Notes: generated from the letters alone by a model not told the origin. Numbered from the stretch's first letter, positions 40,797 through 52,395 are shown. The stretch is DNA of 64,000 bases from Isoetes taiwanensis (GCA_021234155.1 JAJEKV010000004.1:5090109-5154108); one strand, 5' to 3'. A program made the numbers and translations.

Positions 40797-41514
40797 TCGC
40801 TACTGAGGGATCCACTTATAAAGTGGATGTAGGGTTAGGGTTAGGGTTAAGTTTCGTATTTGGCATACGAAAATTTCGTATTCGACAGCGTCGTTGAGCG
40901 TCCGAACCACGTCGCCGCTGAGCGTTGGGCGCGTCTACTCGGCGTGTCATCACGCCGCCGTCCGGCCAGGCAACCTTGACTGCCACGCAGTTCCACGCCG
41001 TATGAATATCATCTATATGTGTCGCCGTTGAACGACGTTTAGCCGATGTGCCATGACGCCGCAGCCGATGCGCGGGCAACGACACGCACCCGCCACGAAG
41101 TCGGGCTGCAAATCGCCGCCTCTGGCGGCGTCGTTGAGCGACCTCTAGGTGACGCGGCTATGACACGTGCGCCCCGCCGTGGCAACAACACCGTGCCATG
41201 TAAGCCCGGTTTACACGCGGCAGGTGACGTGGGTTGCCGCGACGCTCGCCGACGGTCATGACACGCAGCCATCCACCGCGGCAACAAAGACTACCAGCCA
41301 CGCAAGCCGAAGCTACACGTCAGCCTGCACCTCGTCGTTCAACGACGAGACGCTGACGTGTCATGACATGCAGGCCGGCCAGCTGGGCAACAGCACCAGG
41401 TCACGCAAGTCGACGTGACACGTCAGCAGAGACTTGTGTCGTTCATCGGCGTCAGGACGTCGTTTATCTATGTGCAGACGTCGTTCCACGTCGACGATGC
41501 ATGTCATGGATCCT

Positions 41515-42930
41515 TGCATACATGACATGCATGTTGTATCCAGAAGAGGACACATTATCGTAATACCACACGTTATGACCTTTTCTATATAACATTGAAG
41601 AGAAAACTACAAATTGGTTGGCAAAACGTCTAGGAAATTGACATTGTCATAGCATCTACCCAAATGCACATCCATGCTATCTCTACCACTTTATTTGATG
41701 CAGAGGCAAGAAATCAAATCAAATATCTAGTCCTCTAAAAGTATAGCACCAGGTGGACAAATAGAACTTGAATTTTCCATGCAAACCTTGATGAACATAT
41801 AGCACCTAAATGTTTCATGTGAACCTTTAATGTTCGCCATAAGTTGGGCATCGAATGCACACTCTTAGAAAACTTAGGTGCATTAGTCAAAATGGGCCTT
41901 ATGGGGAAAAAAAAAAATACTACACATGCCTATAGATAGAAATAGATTATATTTTTGATATGGAGTTTGTTGAGAAGCATGAGGGCGCAACAAAACAAAG
42001 GCAAATGAGTAAAAAGAACTATTTGCAGATTATATTTTTGACATGGGTTTGTTGAGGAGCATGAGGGCACAATTTGTGAAACGACTGGGGGTGAGGGGAA
42101 AGAGGATCTAACTATTGTATACAATTGGTGAGATGAGTTATGGGATATTGTATGCCAAATTAAATGTATAGGTTTATATCCAGTTGTAGATTGAGTGTCT
42201 CATTAGTGTCCTCGAATTTGTATGCATTATCGTAACACTTTTTAGTTAGGTCCAGTTGCATGTTCCAAAATGTCATTCTCGTCCACCATTTGGTAAGTCT
42301 TTGTCAGCTGCAAAGCAAAATGCCTTAGTCCAAAGGAACCTTAAAACCACAGATGGAATTACAAACATTATTTGGCCACGATTCATCTTGTTTGAAGATT
42401 CGACATTGCAAAGTAAGGTAGTAATTATATCCCATGTAACCTTTCTAACCAAATTGGAAACTAATCAAAGTAGACGTGGATATAACCACCACTTCATTTT
42501 TAAAGTAAGGATTTGGATGAAAGTAAAATTCAAGCCTGAAACCTTTCAGTTCATCCAAGTCCACAGATTTTATATGTTTTAAATACTTGAAAGCCCCTTA
42601 TCTCTTTCCCCAAAGGAGGTTCTGCAGTAGGGGCTTTGGCAGCTACCTCTTCAACCTCAATAACACTATTCACAATGCCTGCACGCTAAAATGGCCATTA
42701 CACAATCAACTCAACTTTTATTATACATGTCAGATGATCATCTTTCATAGCACATAACATGTCATCCCCAAACCAATAACTCAGGAAATATAAAAAGGCC
42801 TTAATAATACATAATAATTACGATCAAAATCTAGATACAGCTTCTACGATACCAATATAACTTGCTCAAGAAAATCAGAAAGGAGCCAAATCCTAAACAT
42901 GTGCAACTATTATGAGAAGAGGTGGTGCTA
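41515..42930. other. No supported gene; 83-bp spaced duplication
   Basis: AT-rich. The phrase AGATTATATTTTTGA(T/C)ATGG...GAGGGC(G/A)CAA occurs at 41944 and 42027. A 108-codon open frame (42256-42582) has no motif. Confidence 0.35.
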
Positions 42931-42932
42931 CT

Positions 42933-43064
42933 ATATTTAAACAGAGCAACCCTCAAACCTCATCCATAAATCTCTGTTGCTTTCCAAGCATTTTATTGAT
43001 ATTTAAACAGAGCAACCCGCAAACCTCATCCATAAATCTCTGTTGCTTTCCAAGCATTTTATTG
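42933..43064 (+). repeat. Tandem repeat, 66 bp x 2
   Basis: Units 42933-42998 and 42999-43064 differ by one or two bases (ATATTTAAACAGAGCAACCC...). The multiple-of-three length produces a duplicated peptide in a short open frame that is not a gene. Confidence 0.9.
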
Positions 43065-43625
43065 ACTTCCTTTTCTAATTTAATTATTCATCCACAGACC
43101 CCTTAGGACAATTCGTCTAGTTACAGGAATAAAGTTTATGTTTGGTCGATAGGATCATGTACAATTTATATAGTAGGGTAAAATACGATCTGCTTTCATG
43201 TATCAAACACTAACCTACATTCTCTGGTAGATGCGGATGAATCTTTCTGCAACAGCCTTGAGAAGTCTCGAGTGGTTGGTACCTACACGTATTAATTATA
43301 GCAAACAAAACTAAACATTGATCACCATCTAAAAAGGTGGCATTTGACATCATGCCAATACAGAAAAGTTTGACCCAAGAACACAGATATAAAGACATAT
43401 CCAAATGCATGAGGCAGGAATTTGAAATAAATAGATGCATATACTTACGAAGGTAGAAAAAAGAAGCCCAAACTCCAAATTGTATTTGATGGGTTGGCAA
43501 AAGAATTCAGCCATTATGCAAAAACATTGCCTGCATCTTTGCAAGAATATGCAATGCAAAACAAAACCTCAGCAGGACAAAAGATACATAAGAAGTATTA
43601 GATTCCTTCTTAAAAATTCAGGAAC

Positions 43626-43712
43626 CTGATCATTGCCAAGTTGATCTTTGTGTGTGATAGAAACTGAACGTACCCTTGCAACTTCAGCACCAATAGCTTT
43701 CAACATTTGTGC
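43626..43712 (-). pseudogene. Exon of a cysteine synthase-like PLP enzyme (possible)
   Basis: An 87-bp segment with acceptor TGTGCAG and donor GTTCCT encodes AQMLKAIGAEVARVRSVSIT plus HKDQLGNDQ. The phrase 'LKALGA.V.RVRPVSI..KD' is typical of the fold-type II PLP (cysteine synthase/CBS-like) family. Below it, at about 43555-43480, a decayed frame (NVFA*WLNSFANPSN) could be the FADQFENPAN stretch of that family. Nothing else of the enzyme is visible. Confidence 0.4.
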
Positions 43713-44471
43713 CTGCACATGAGTTTATATGATTATAAGCCCAATCCTTTATATGAAGTCTTAGATTCTTCACAGAGAACACCAAGAAAAATGATTGAGA
43801 TACCTTATCTGGTCTATGATTGCATCGTCTAGAATGACAACACAGAACTTACAATCATAAGCAGCAGCTAGAGTAACATATTGACTCCAAGCAAGATGAA
43901 TAAGATAGCTTACCTTCTCTATGGCCACATTGTCTAGAATGACAACATAGAATTACACATAAGCAGCTACTAACAACGACATGATTCCAGTATTTTCCCC
44001 ACTTCACAGCATTCTTGGCCTATAAAACATAAAGGAGCATATGGAACTATAGAAACTGCTCTAAATAAGATGAAAACATGGGATGCTTATATTTATACAT
44101 GTTTGTTCCTATAATAGGGATACAAACATGAAATTTTCATGAAATCTGCTGCATAAATTTGTAAGATTCAATAAAGATACATCAAACAGAACAAAATGCA
44201 AAGTGCTTATGGCTCCAACAGGTCAACATGTACGATGGCTGGAAATAGATGTCATAATTGCAGATGCTTGGACAGTGGACTTGCACATGCATTGTACCAC
44301 CACATATAGCCTTCTCAAATTTCAAAAAAAGTAACAACATGCAAGGTGCAAGAAATCAAATAGTGGGAACATTTAAAACTTTAACCATATGCAAGTTAAT
44401 CGAATAACTAACTTACATTTTCCATTTGACATAGCAGGAAACTAGAGGAGAACTGCAGCTATGAATCAGAA

Positions 44472-44550
44472 AGAATAGAATAGAATAGAATAGTTTTTTT
44501 AACGTCCACGGAGACCAATAGGTCATGGGACACATGAACAATGACAGAAT
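44472..44550 (-). mobile_element. LINE 3' end, (TTCTA)n-tailed, minus strand
   Basis: A pentanucleotide (AATAG)n tract at 44472-44493 is followed on plus by AACGTCCACGGAGACCAATA, GGTCATGGGAC, the reverse complement of the family 3' end. The copy is 5'-truncated after about 60-80 bp. Confidence 0.7.
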
Positions 44551-44650
44551 CCACAGATATCCACCATGACATCAAAATCCTTGAAGAATAGAACAGATGT
44601 TATCAAACCCTGAAAATTCATAGATCTTGCTATAGATTGGGAGGACTTAC

Positions 44651-44731
44651 AGTCTCATCTGACTGAAGAAGCTCCTCGCACATGCAAAGCTTATAGTGAA
44701 ATGCAGTAGATGCTGACTGAAGCTCCCCAAT
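44651..44731 (-). other. Candidate exon (27 codons), unknown gene
   Basis: ATTACAG acceptor, GTAAGT donor and an open phase-0 frame IGELQSASTAFHYKLCMCEE, LLQSDET. The splice sites are strong and the composition is protein-like, but I cannot name the family. It lies between the PLP-enzyme exon and the HAK/KUP exons on the same strand. Confidence 0.35.
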
Positions 44732-45806
44732 CTGTAATATGCAGAGGTTATAATGCATGTGCTTAAAACAAATAATATGATTTATGGGACATCAAAAGCT
44801 TAAAAGTTCACCTACCCAAATGCTTTAGAACTTGTGATGCTTTTCATAGCTAACATCAGGAATGACCCGAGAAACACATGAAGTGCCTCCAAAAGAACTC
44901 AGGTCTTTCCATCATTGCTGCCCAATAGGATATATCCGCATGCTGCAAGCTCAATGGGTACTTTTGCTTTTAAATTGGTATGATATATGAGAATCAAAAG
45001 CTAAGAAATTCATCTGCCCAAATGCTTAGAAACATGAGATGCCCTGAAATGTCATTGGAGCAAGCTAGATCAAACATAAAAATAGTTGTATGGAAGGTCT
45101 AAGATATTAATGTAGACAAAAAATGATCAGATACAGTGAGTTGCTTGGACTTGTGCTCTCTAACTTCAAGTATTATATCTTCCAGATGTAATCAGCAAGC
45201 CCAGGGCTATATGCCTGCAACAAAAAGTACCATGATATAATGCAGAAGACTTAACATACTGCTTACGTCGGTGGTTAGCTAATAAAAAGGAGATATAGCA
45301 GAAATTAGATAGAAGGAAATATACACACACTTGGCCATACAACTAACTGTGTTTGCAAAATAATTGCCAGACATGAATGCATATTCACCTTCGCGGTGAA
45401 CACTGGTGCTAGAAAAAACCAAGTGGACTGTAGAAAAAAAGCAACAATTATAGTTAATTATGTTATAACAAAAGCCTTTGCTTATATATCACGACAAAAG
45501 CCTGCTTATATGTCACCATAAAAGCTTGCTTATTGTTACAGACAAATACATGGTTGAAATTCTAGAGATGGAGAAAGCATATCTTGCTCAAAGATGTACC
45601 TTTGCTTATTTTTACTTGAGTTTATCTCATAAGTGTACTCATAGAATATAGAGGTGCCTCGAAAGTAGACATGTCTCCATCACTCCTGTTAACTACATAA
45701 TCAATATTCTTGAGCATCGACCTACGAAAAAGAATGTGTTCGCTCTCCTAGTTGTGCCAACTCCTGTACCTCTGTAGAATCAGAAAAATAAGAGGATGAC
45801 TTTTAC

Positions 45807-45918
45807 CTACCCTGCTTCTATGCAATAGAGTTGCCGTGAAATGATCCGGCCAATACCAAATATGAGAAAGGCTAAATGTTGGCTCCTCTGCGTGATCAAA
45901 ATCATCAAACAAAAAGAC
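45807..45918 (-). other. Candidate exon (112 bp), unknown gene
   Basis: Bounded by CATGCAG and GTAAAA, encoding VFLFDDFDHAEEPTFSLSHI then WYWPDHFTATLLHRSRV. The frame is well formed but I do not recognise it. It is likely an orphan exon in intron-like DNA. Confidence 0.3.
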
Positions 45919-46857
45919 CTGCATGTCCAAAACCTTGAGGTTAGCAATTGTGGCATGCATCCAGCTGCCAGCGGATAAGAAAAGCCAGAAGACCCAAATC
46001 ATACGAAAACATTTCCTTCGATTTTTGAAAAATCGGAAATTCATTCCGTCACCCAAAATCTCCAAAACTTAAGAAAATAACTATAAAAAAATTCCAAAAA
46101 TATTTTTCTCCAAACTGGAAAAACCCAAATTAACAAGATTGATATAAAGAGTGCAATACCGAAGTTTAAAACGACGTTAGCTTGCCCCCTCTATGCTAAG
46201 GCCTCACTAGATCTTCAACGGAAAGAGGCGGTGCTCCCAAGATGCAGCCAGAAATTGCTAACGTCCGTAAGATCGGAAGTGGCCATGGCAATGCCGACTC
46301 GTCCATCACAGTATATTTACGTATACAATGGAGTTCAAACCCAAGTCTAATCTCAGGGCTTTAGTTTATTTAAGAGGGTATAATAATCACAATGCCATAG
46401 CAGCTCACAAGTAGGTCTGAGGAATAAAGCCATGCATGATGAGAAAAACAAAATGCTTTCATAATTCCTGTCATGTTATGATCAATGTTAGAAGTGAACT
46501 AATGTCTAACGAGCCAGAGGAGTTCAATTGAGACCCCACTGGTTAGGCTTTCAGCAAAAACAAAATTCCAACTTTCATCATTTTACGCAAAAGAGGTAAA
46601 GGATTTAACACAAAAAAGGTAAGAATTTAGTCCTTGCTTCTGTTTTGGCAAGCACAATCAAGACTAAAACCTTAGATCATAATCATTGGTCCAACCTTCC
46701 AAGCATGCCAATATGCCAACTGAGCTGGTGCCGAAATGCCAACCGAGGTTTGCTTTTATAATTAAAAATCAGTTTTAAGATACATATATAAATAAGAGAG
46801 CCAAATAAATACATGGCCTTGCCTTCAAGTTACGAAGCAACAAATCTAGGGGTTTAC

Positions 46858-47251
46858 CTGGAATAGAATTATAAAAACCATTCTTCATTTGATCTAAATG
46901 TACTCTAAGATATGCTGCTTGGCCCATGTATGCCAATAATAGGCACGGGAAGACTACCACAATGAAGGCAAGCTGCAAAGCATGAAGCGATAATGAGATG
47001 TATGTAAGAAGATAGTTCTTAAGGAAGCATTATTGAACCATATACCTGTTTTGAAAATGCATTGAAATGCTCTAAATCTGCAAACATGGCTTCTACACCT
47101 GATTGTACATTATCATTGAACTACATCAGATTCTTCATAGATTATAAGCAAATCAACAACTAATGACCTACCCGTTATTGAAAGAATGACATCTCGAAGC
47201 GAATTCCACCCATTTTTAGCATTTTTGCTGAAGAACTGATATGCATAAGGT
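46858..47251 (-). pseudogene. HAK/KUP potassium transporter remnant (copy 2)
   Basis: Three consecutive exons are 47251-47172 ([27 protein letters not shown]), 47098-47046 (VEAMFADLEHFNAFSKQ) and 46972-46858 ([20 protein letters not shown], then NGFYNSIP). All have GT-AG borders and joins are in phase (ITG|VEAMFADL). These correspond to the central transporter region and overlap the part kept in copy 1. No exon encoding the next helix (WPVFVVATLA) follows and the N- and C-terminal halves are missing, so it is a fragment, though these three exons carry no stop. Confidence 0.8.
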
Positions 47252-47259
47252 CTCACAAG

Positions 47260-47920
47260 CTACCTTGTTGTCTGGGTCTTGCTCCCGACAAGCATAAAAA
47301 ATAGCATCAAAAACCTGATCACAGAGCAGTCATGTTAGGTAGTCATCTCAATCCACCACAAGGTGGCTACAATTCTACTACTTTCAGAGCAAAGCAAGCT
47401 ATTTTTCAAGCTTTTCATCCCCAAACAAGGGTTGTATTACAATTCTTGAAATGCACAGAGCTCATAATATTTCGAAGCTTAGCTTCAAGGCACTGCATCC
47501 ATCAAGATCAAGCCCGATTCAAGAAAAATCTAGAAGTCTGCCACAGGCGTACCCTATATTGCGCCACTGTGAACTGTTGGATCTCCTATAGAATGGATGC
47601 CGGTTCGAACACAGGCGACTGGGTTGGACCACCAACAGAGGCGTCTGCCAGTTTGCAGGCAACATCTAGTTTGGAGCAGTTTCTAGCATATTCTAAGAAT
47701 ATTCTAGCATATGCTTAGAATATACCGAAAACCCACATGAGCGAAGGTTTCCCCCCCTAGGGGCAACCCAAAAAAATAAGGAAAAAAAACTTAAGTTATC
47801 CAGACCAAGGCAAAGGGAAAAAAAAATACGTGCCAAATTTATAGTTTTCGAAAAAAAAAACCCAGTAAGGGCTTGACCATTAAAAACATCGGATAATCTT
47901 AGAGGACATAAAATGTATCT
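47260..47920. other. No supported gene
   Basis: A 128-codon open frame (47332-47718, plus) shows no recognisable motif and no homologous neighbour. I leave it unannotated. Confidence 0.3.
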
Positions 47921-47939
47921 TCTTGTCGTATGGCCAAGC

Positions 47940-48803
47940 CAGGAAAAAAGAAAAAAAGGAGAGAGAAAAAGAAAAAAAGGAGAGAAATGAGAATGAGAAT
48001 GAGAATGATTTTTTATCGTCCACTGAGGCCAATGGGACCCATAAGGAGCGCAGCAAACTTATTACTGTCCGGGTTAAAAAACCCCCGCCCCGAAGGGTTT
48101 TCGAGGGAAAAACCGTGGCAGTAATAAGAATGCTGTCAAACTGTACAAGTATACATCAATGTATATATACATGTCAAGTGTGTGCCCGAGGACATAGCTG
48201 ATCTCGCATGTCCATAACCTCCTGAAGGTATGATCCAAAGACGTCACGGATCTTTGTGCTCAATGTCACATGTAACGCTGGCGGGCGACTGACTTCGGCA
48301 GATAGCGTCGTCCGAATTTGATCATATCTTTGGGCAACTTTGAAGGGTATGAGATTCATCCTCAATGACTCCCATTTGGCGGCATTGACCGAGCACATCT
48401 GGCGTGGCTCACCAATCCATCTGCCCGTCTCAATTCGAAGATGATGTGCCCCTGTGCGAATGGAGGCAATGAGTCTGCGCCTTTTCATGGGCAAGTGGGT
48501 ATGCAGGTAGCATTGCGGGTCTCGTTCCAATGTGGGATTTATGTCGCGCTGGTAGTGTGCTGTCTTGACATGTTCAAGGGCATTGGCATCCCAAAGCTTG
48601 CTGAGGAAGCAAGCGTCAAGATATTGCCTCAAGCTATGGCGATCTGCCCCTGTTTGCACATGTAAGCACCTGTGCTCCTGCACATTCCATCTAGCCAACC
48701 ATTGAGATCTCTTTTCCCTCCAGCAGGCCTTGAGGCGCTACGGCCCCATTGCCATGATATAAGCTAGTTTAGGGAGACGAGCATCATCCATATTGACCAC
48801 CTT
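47940..48803 (-). mobile_element. LINE copy A, 5'-truncated C-terminal region and 3' UTR
   Basis: The frame KVVNMDDARLPKLA...MGP (from 48803) and 48698-48174 (RRLIASIRTGAHHLRIETGR, FGSYLQEVMDMRDQLC) matches copy B block for block, in the same orientation. Its 3' UTR (48173-48013) has AACCCGGACAGTAATAA-type words and GGCCTCAGTGGACGAT. The tail is a (TCATTC)n-like microsatellite and polypyrimidine run at about 47940-48012. There is an in-frame TAG near 48735. Confidence 0.8.
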
Positions 48804-48807
48804 ATGA

Positions 48808-50351
48808 AAATAGAATAGAATAGAATAGATTTTTAGCATCCACGGAGACCGACTGGCCTATGGGACCCAAACAAAAAGAGAGCAGCAAGCGACAAGCGTA
48901 TTCTTGACAGGATTAAAACCCCCTCCAGAAGGGTTTTGAGGAAAAACCTTAGCAGTAATAAGTCTGCTGGCATGCTGTACAATTGTGTAGGACAGTTCAA
49001 CGCCATCCCGAAAGACACAACTGAGTCTGTGCATCCATAACCTCCTGGAGGTATGACCTCAACAAACCCACTGACGTCGTATTCAACAACTCACGCAACG
49101 GTTGGCCAGGCACTAGTAATCGAACATACTGCTCTCTGATATGGGCAAACGCTGGGCAGATCTGGAGGGCATGACATTCATCCTCAATGGCGCCCTGGTG
49201 GCAACACTGGCAAAGCCTTTGCTCTCGTGCTTCCCGAGCCCAACGTCTTGTCTCAATACGAAGGCGATGTGCACCGTCTTGAATGGAAGCTATAAGTCGT
49301 CTGCGCTTCTTCATGGGCAAGCTGGGTGTATAAATCTTGGTGTGGGCCTCGTGAGCACGGGATTGACTTGCTGGCGATAGTGTGCCCGACTTAGCGTCGC
49401 GTCGAGCATCGCATCCCAAAGCTTGCGAAGGAAAGTAGCATCTAGGTACAACTTAAGTGCCTTGTGATCTTTCTTTGTCCTTACACCTACACATCTATTT
49501 GCCTATACACCCCAACGTGAGAACCACTGAGCTTGCTTGTCCTTCCAGCAGGCTTTCAGGCGTTGGGGACCCATCGCCGTGGCCAAAGCAAGGTTGGGCA
49601 AACGTATATTACCCATAGCGACCACCTTCTGAAAGTAAATGATATGGCGTTCCAATGCAGCCTGTTGAAGGGGCAGAAAACCTGTCTCCTAGAGTAGGAT
49701 CTGGTATGGAACTGTGGACTTTACCCCAAGGGCTCGTGCCAAGAAGGCTTTCTGCACCTGCTCGAGGTCATTCCAGGTGTTGAGAGATATCACCGGATCC
49801 CATACTTATGCCCCATATAAAAGGACCGGCTCGACCAATGCCCGAAATAAGTGTGACTGGTGGCCCCAGGCATACAACTCTGCCTTGTGGCTGTTGTTCT
49901 ATATGGCATAGAGTGCTTTCCAACCTGCCGTGACCCGCAACCTGATGGCAACATCCCAATGGGTGGTAGTAGAGAACTCGATTCCCAAGTACTTGTAGGT
50001 CGGAGCCACCTCTACATCCTGTCCCTGGTAAGTGAATGAGGGAAGCCTTGGCCGACGGGATGATGAGACTAGCAACACCCTAGTTTTGGCCAAGTTAACT
50101 CGCATGCCGGTGAATCGGCAAAAAGTGTCGAGAGCATCCAGGTGACGTTGCATGTCGTCTGGAGTATAGGCCAGGAGGTTGATATCGTCAGCATATATGA
50201 GTTGCCGGATTGTGTGATGCATGAGATGGGCGCCCGCTCCTCCATGCTCAGAGAGCCAATCTTCCAGCTGGTCAATGTACATGCCAAAGAGTGTGGGGGA
50301 GAGGGAGCAACCTTGACGCACTCCAATACTACTGATTACCGACTATCATGA
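48808..50351 (-). mobile_element. LINE copy B, reverse transcriptase part, 5'-truncated
   Basis: The segment 50321-49899 encodes the RT core RQGCSLSPTLFGMYIDQLED, YADDINLLAYTPDD (catalytic YADD), FCRFTGMRVNLAKT and YKYLGIEF. After stops and frame changes it continues with GPQRLKACWKDKQAQWFSRW, and then 49419-48997 with RRWAREAREQRLCQCCH...CHALQICP, a Cys/His zinc-binding C-terminus. The 3' UTR ends at an (AATAG)n tail (48808-48829, plus reading), directly against copy A. The endonuclease and N-terminal RT are missing. Non-LTR elements copy themselves by target-primed reverse transcription. Confidence 0.85.
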
Positions 50352-50397
50352 CGATGTGATACGGCCTGAGCATGCCTCGTCGCACCTATACAATCGT

Positions 50398-50432
50398 GTG
50401 GGGGGGAGGGAGGGAGGGAGGGAGGGAGGAGA
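50398..50432. repeat. (GGGA)n purine tract
   Basis: A G-rich run of GGGA units on plus beside the truncated 5' end of LINE copy B. It could form a G-quadruplex, and in this window such simple repeats mark retroelement ends. Confidence 0.8.
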
Positions 50433-50439
50433 GATTGCA

Positions 50440-51825
50440 ACAACGATTATCTGGACATGAGGCTTTTTAATTAGAATGGATTGCTGGCCTTTGATGTGGA
50501 AGATTCTAAAGAATCTTCCATGATCCAAAGGCCACGCAATAAAGATGGAGAAATGCAATATTGAAGAAATTCAAAAAATTTCAATGGTAGAGATCAATGG
50601 CTGAGACCTCGATCCCGGTCCTAACATCAATGACAGAGATCCCTGCTGAGATCCCCTCCCGACTGAATTTTTTGTTTTTCTTTCTACTCTTCAGTTCTTG
50701 CCGCTTGCTGCTTTGTGTGTTTGGCGCCTCTGCCTTACCGCCTTGGCAGAGATGCCAAGCCATTCTGCATTACCCACAAGATCTATGGCGGATACGAAAC
50801 CTTTTGGTCTATGTCAGATCATCTGAAACTGAGGAGGTGCTGCAGCTTGGAGTCAGATTTAACATTTCCTTCTGTTTTGTTTCTTAATTGGTAATTAATC
50901 TATCGTCTACGAGTTGAGGAGGTTCGAATCCTTAAGTTTCTGGTAAGGCAAGAGCCAGGTTCCATTTTGGCCTTGTTTGAATCTGATGTCTCCTCTTTCA
51001 GATGTCTTACTTGCTACCTTTTGTTTCAGATGTTTCGTAGGCCGGCTGGGAAGCATCCTTGCTTCAAATGACCAAGTCCAGTGCCCAAGTCCAGGGCCAT
51101 CTTTGAGAGTGCTAAGTCTGTTGGGTTTCGTTTATTTATAAAACCAAATGTAATGGCGTTTCAGTCTGCAAGAAAATATTCAGGAGGCCCAAATATTTAA
51201 GGAGAGATGGATTCAGGCCGGATTTGGCCCTAGTGAGAAAGGGTATTCAAGAATTTTTGGGTGATAGTTTTTTTCCACGTTGTAGCATTGAATAGGACCC
51301 TTATATGTAGACTTTTCTTCTTTTGCAGAAGAAACTTGCAATAAAACTGTTGCAAAGGTTTGGAAAGCTATGTTTCTAGTACCAGGAGAAGCCCAAATGG
51401 CTAGATTTTTGTAAGTCAACATCACAGAACAAAGGATCGGTGTTTATTCTAGGATCCATGCCTTCCTTGGACATTCCTTTGTCTTTGCACAGGCAACATC
51501 AAATCCAAGTTTTTTTAGCATCTATGTGTTCTATTTCGGTGTTGCTGCTGCGAATGGTTCAATATAAACCATCTTGTATGGTTTCTATATGAATATTGAT
51601 AATGAAGCAATGATCTTTTTCCATTCTTTGATTGTGGTACTCATTTTCTGAAAATTTCAAACTGAGACCTTAGTTTTTGGAAGATTGTCTTGAATACTCT
51701 ATAATCTATAATCTAAAGGCTTAAAAAGTTACTAGTAATAACTATAGCGAAATATAAACCGAATATGCATGGTTGCACTTCTCAAATTAAAAAACACATA
51801 TAACAATTTTGAAGAAAACATATAC
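50440..51825. other. No supported gene
   Basis: Mostly AT-rich, with a 96-codon open frame (50597-50887) of low complexity that I cannot support. It contains no splice-bounded exon with known motifs. Confidence 0.3.
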
Positions 51826-51830
51826 GTTTT

Positions 51831-51960
51831 GAAGGAAGGAAGGAAGGAAGGAAGTATATTTTAACGTCCGCGGAGGCCAAACTTGACCTATGAGACGGTA
51901 CATGCAGTATACAAAGCAGATAAAACCACACCAAAAAGACAAATGCTACTATACAACAAC
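51831..51960 (-). mobile_element. LINE 3' end, (TTCC)n-tailed, minus strand
   Basis: A (GGAA)n run (51831-51854) is followed by TTAACGTCCGCGGAGGCC, then GACCTATGAGACGG, the reverse complement of the copy at 28876-29035. The two share the tail unit and the CCGTCTCATAGGTCA word. Confidence 0.65.
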
Positions 51961-52395
51961 ATCAGCCATTTAAAAAAAAAACATATATGTTTTAAGGAAA
52001 CAACACTAGCAATTTTTAAAGAAACAACATTAGATTGCTTAAAAACATATATGTTTTTGAAGGAAACAACATTAGGGTTGCTTAAAAAACAACGTATAAA
52101 AACCAATTTCTTACCTTAAAAAAATACACTTAAGATATTCACACAAGTTTTCTACCTGTGAAAAATACACTTTGAAAGCAAAAACAACATATAGTTAACC
52201 AAATTCTTACGTTTGAAAACCACACTGAAAAAAACTACATGAATTTTCTATTATGAAAACTACACTTGAAAACCACACCTATTAAAGCCCACACAAATTT
52301 TCTATTGGTGATAACTACATAAAAAAACCACATTTGATTGAAGACCACACTTAAAAAAACTACACCAAATTTCTACGTCTGGAAACCACTGTTGT
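51961..52395. repeat. Degenerate AT-rich repeat patch
   Basis: Variants of AAACAACA(C/T)TAG, AACATATATGTTTT and ACTACA..AAATTTTCTA recur many times. There is no coding capacity. It ends where the LINE 5' leader begins. Confidence 0.45.

Larger units (their letters stand above)
39925..41510. repeat. GC-rich tract with about 12 CGTCGTT(N)AACGACG palindromes
   Basis: Full or half palindromes of ACGTCGTT(G/T/A)AACGACGT occur near 39931, 39957, 40060, 40151, 40173, 40886, 41027, 41129, 41334, 41431, 41459 and 41487. Between them are repeats of GATGTGGC(A/T)TGA(C/T)ACCCAGG and GCCACGTCAGCTC. The tract is much richer in GC and CpG than its flanks. It is probably the subterminal region of a CACTA-type element: short inverted motifs near the ends bind the element's DNA-binding protein in that family. 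The interval 40200-40400 interrupts it. Confidence 0.65.
43720..46850. other. Intron-like AT-rich DNA outside the listed exons
   Basis: Apart from the LINE end and candidate exons listed separately, I see only AT-rich sequence. It includes a doubled phrase TCTAGAATGACAACA(C/T)AG(A)A (about 43830 and 43931) and a doubled AATGCTTAGAA/CATCTGCCCAAATGC-like phrase (about 44815, 45010). Confidence 0.35.

Noticed and set aside
40831-40850. Telomere-like AGGGTTAGGG repeat
   Set aside because: Only about three units, of a common low-complexity word; too short for an interstitial telomere claim.
47332-47718. 128-codon plus-strand ORF
   Set aside because: No motif, no codon-like bias that I can see, and no splice partner.
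50923-50936. tRNA B-box-like GGTTCGAATCC
   Set aside because: No A-box or cloverleaf can be folded around it.
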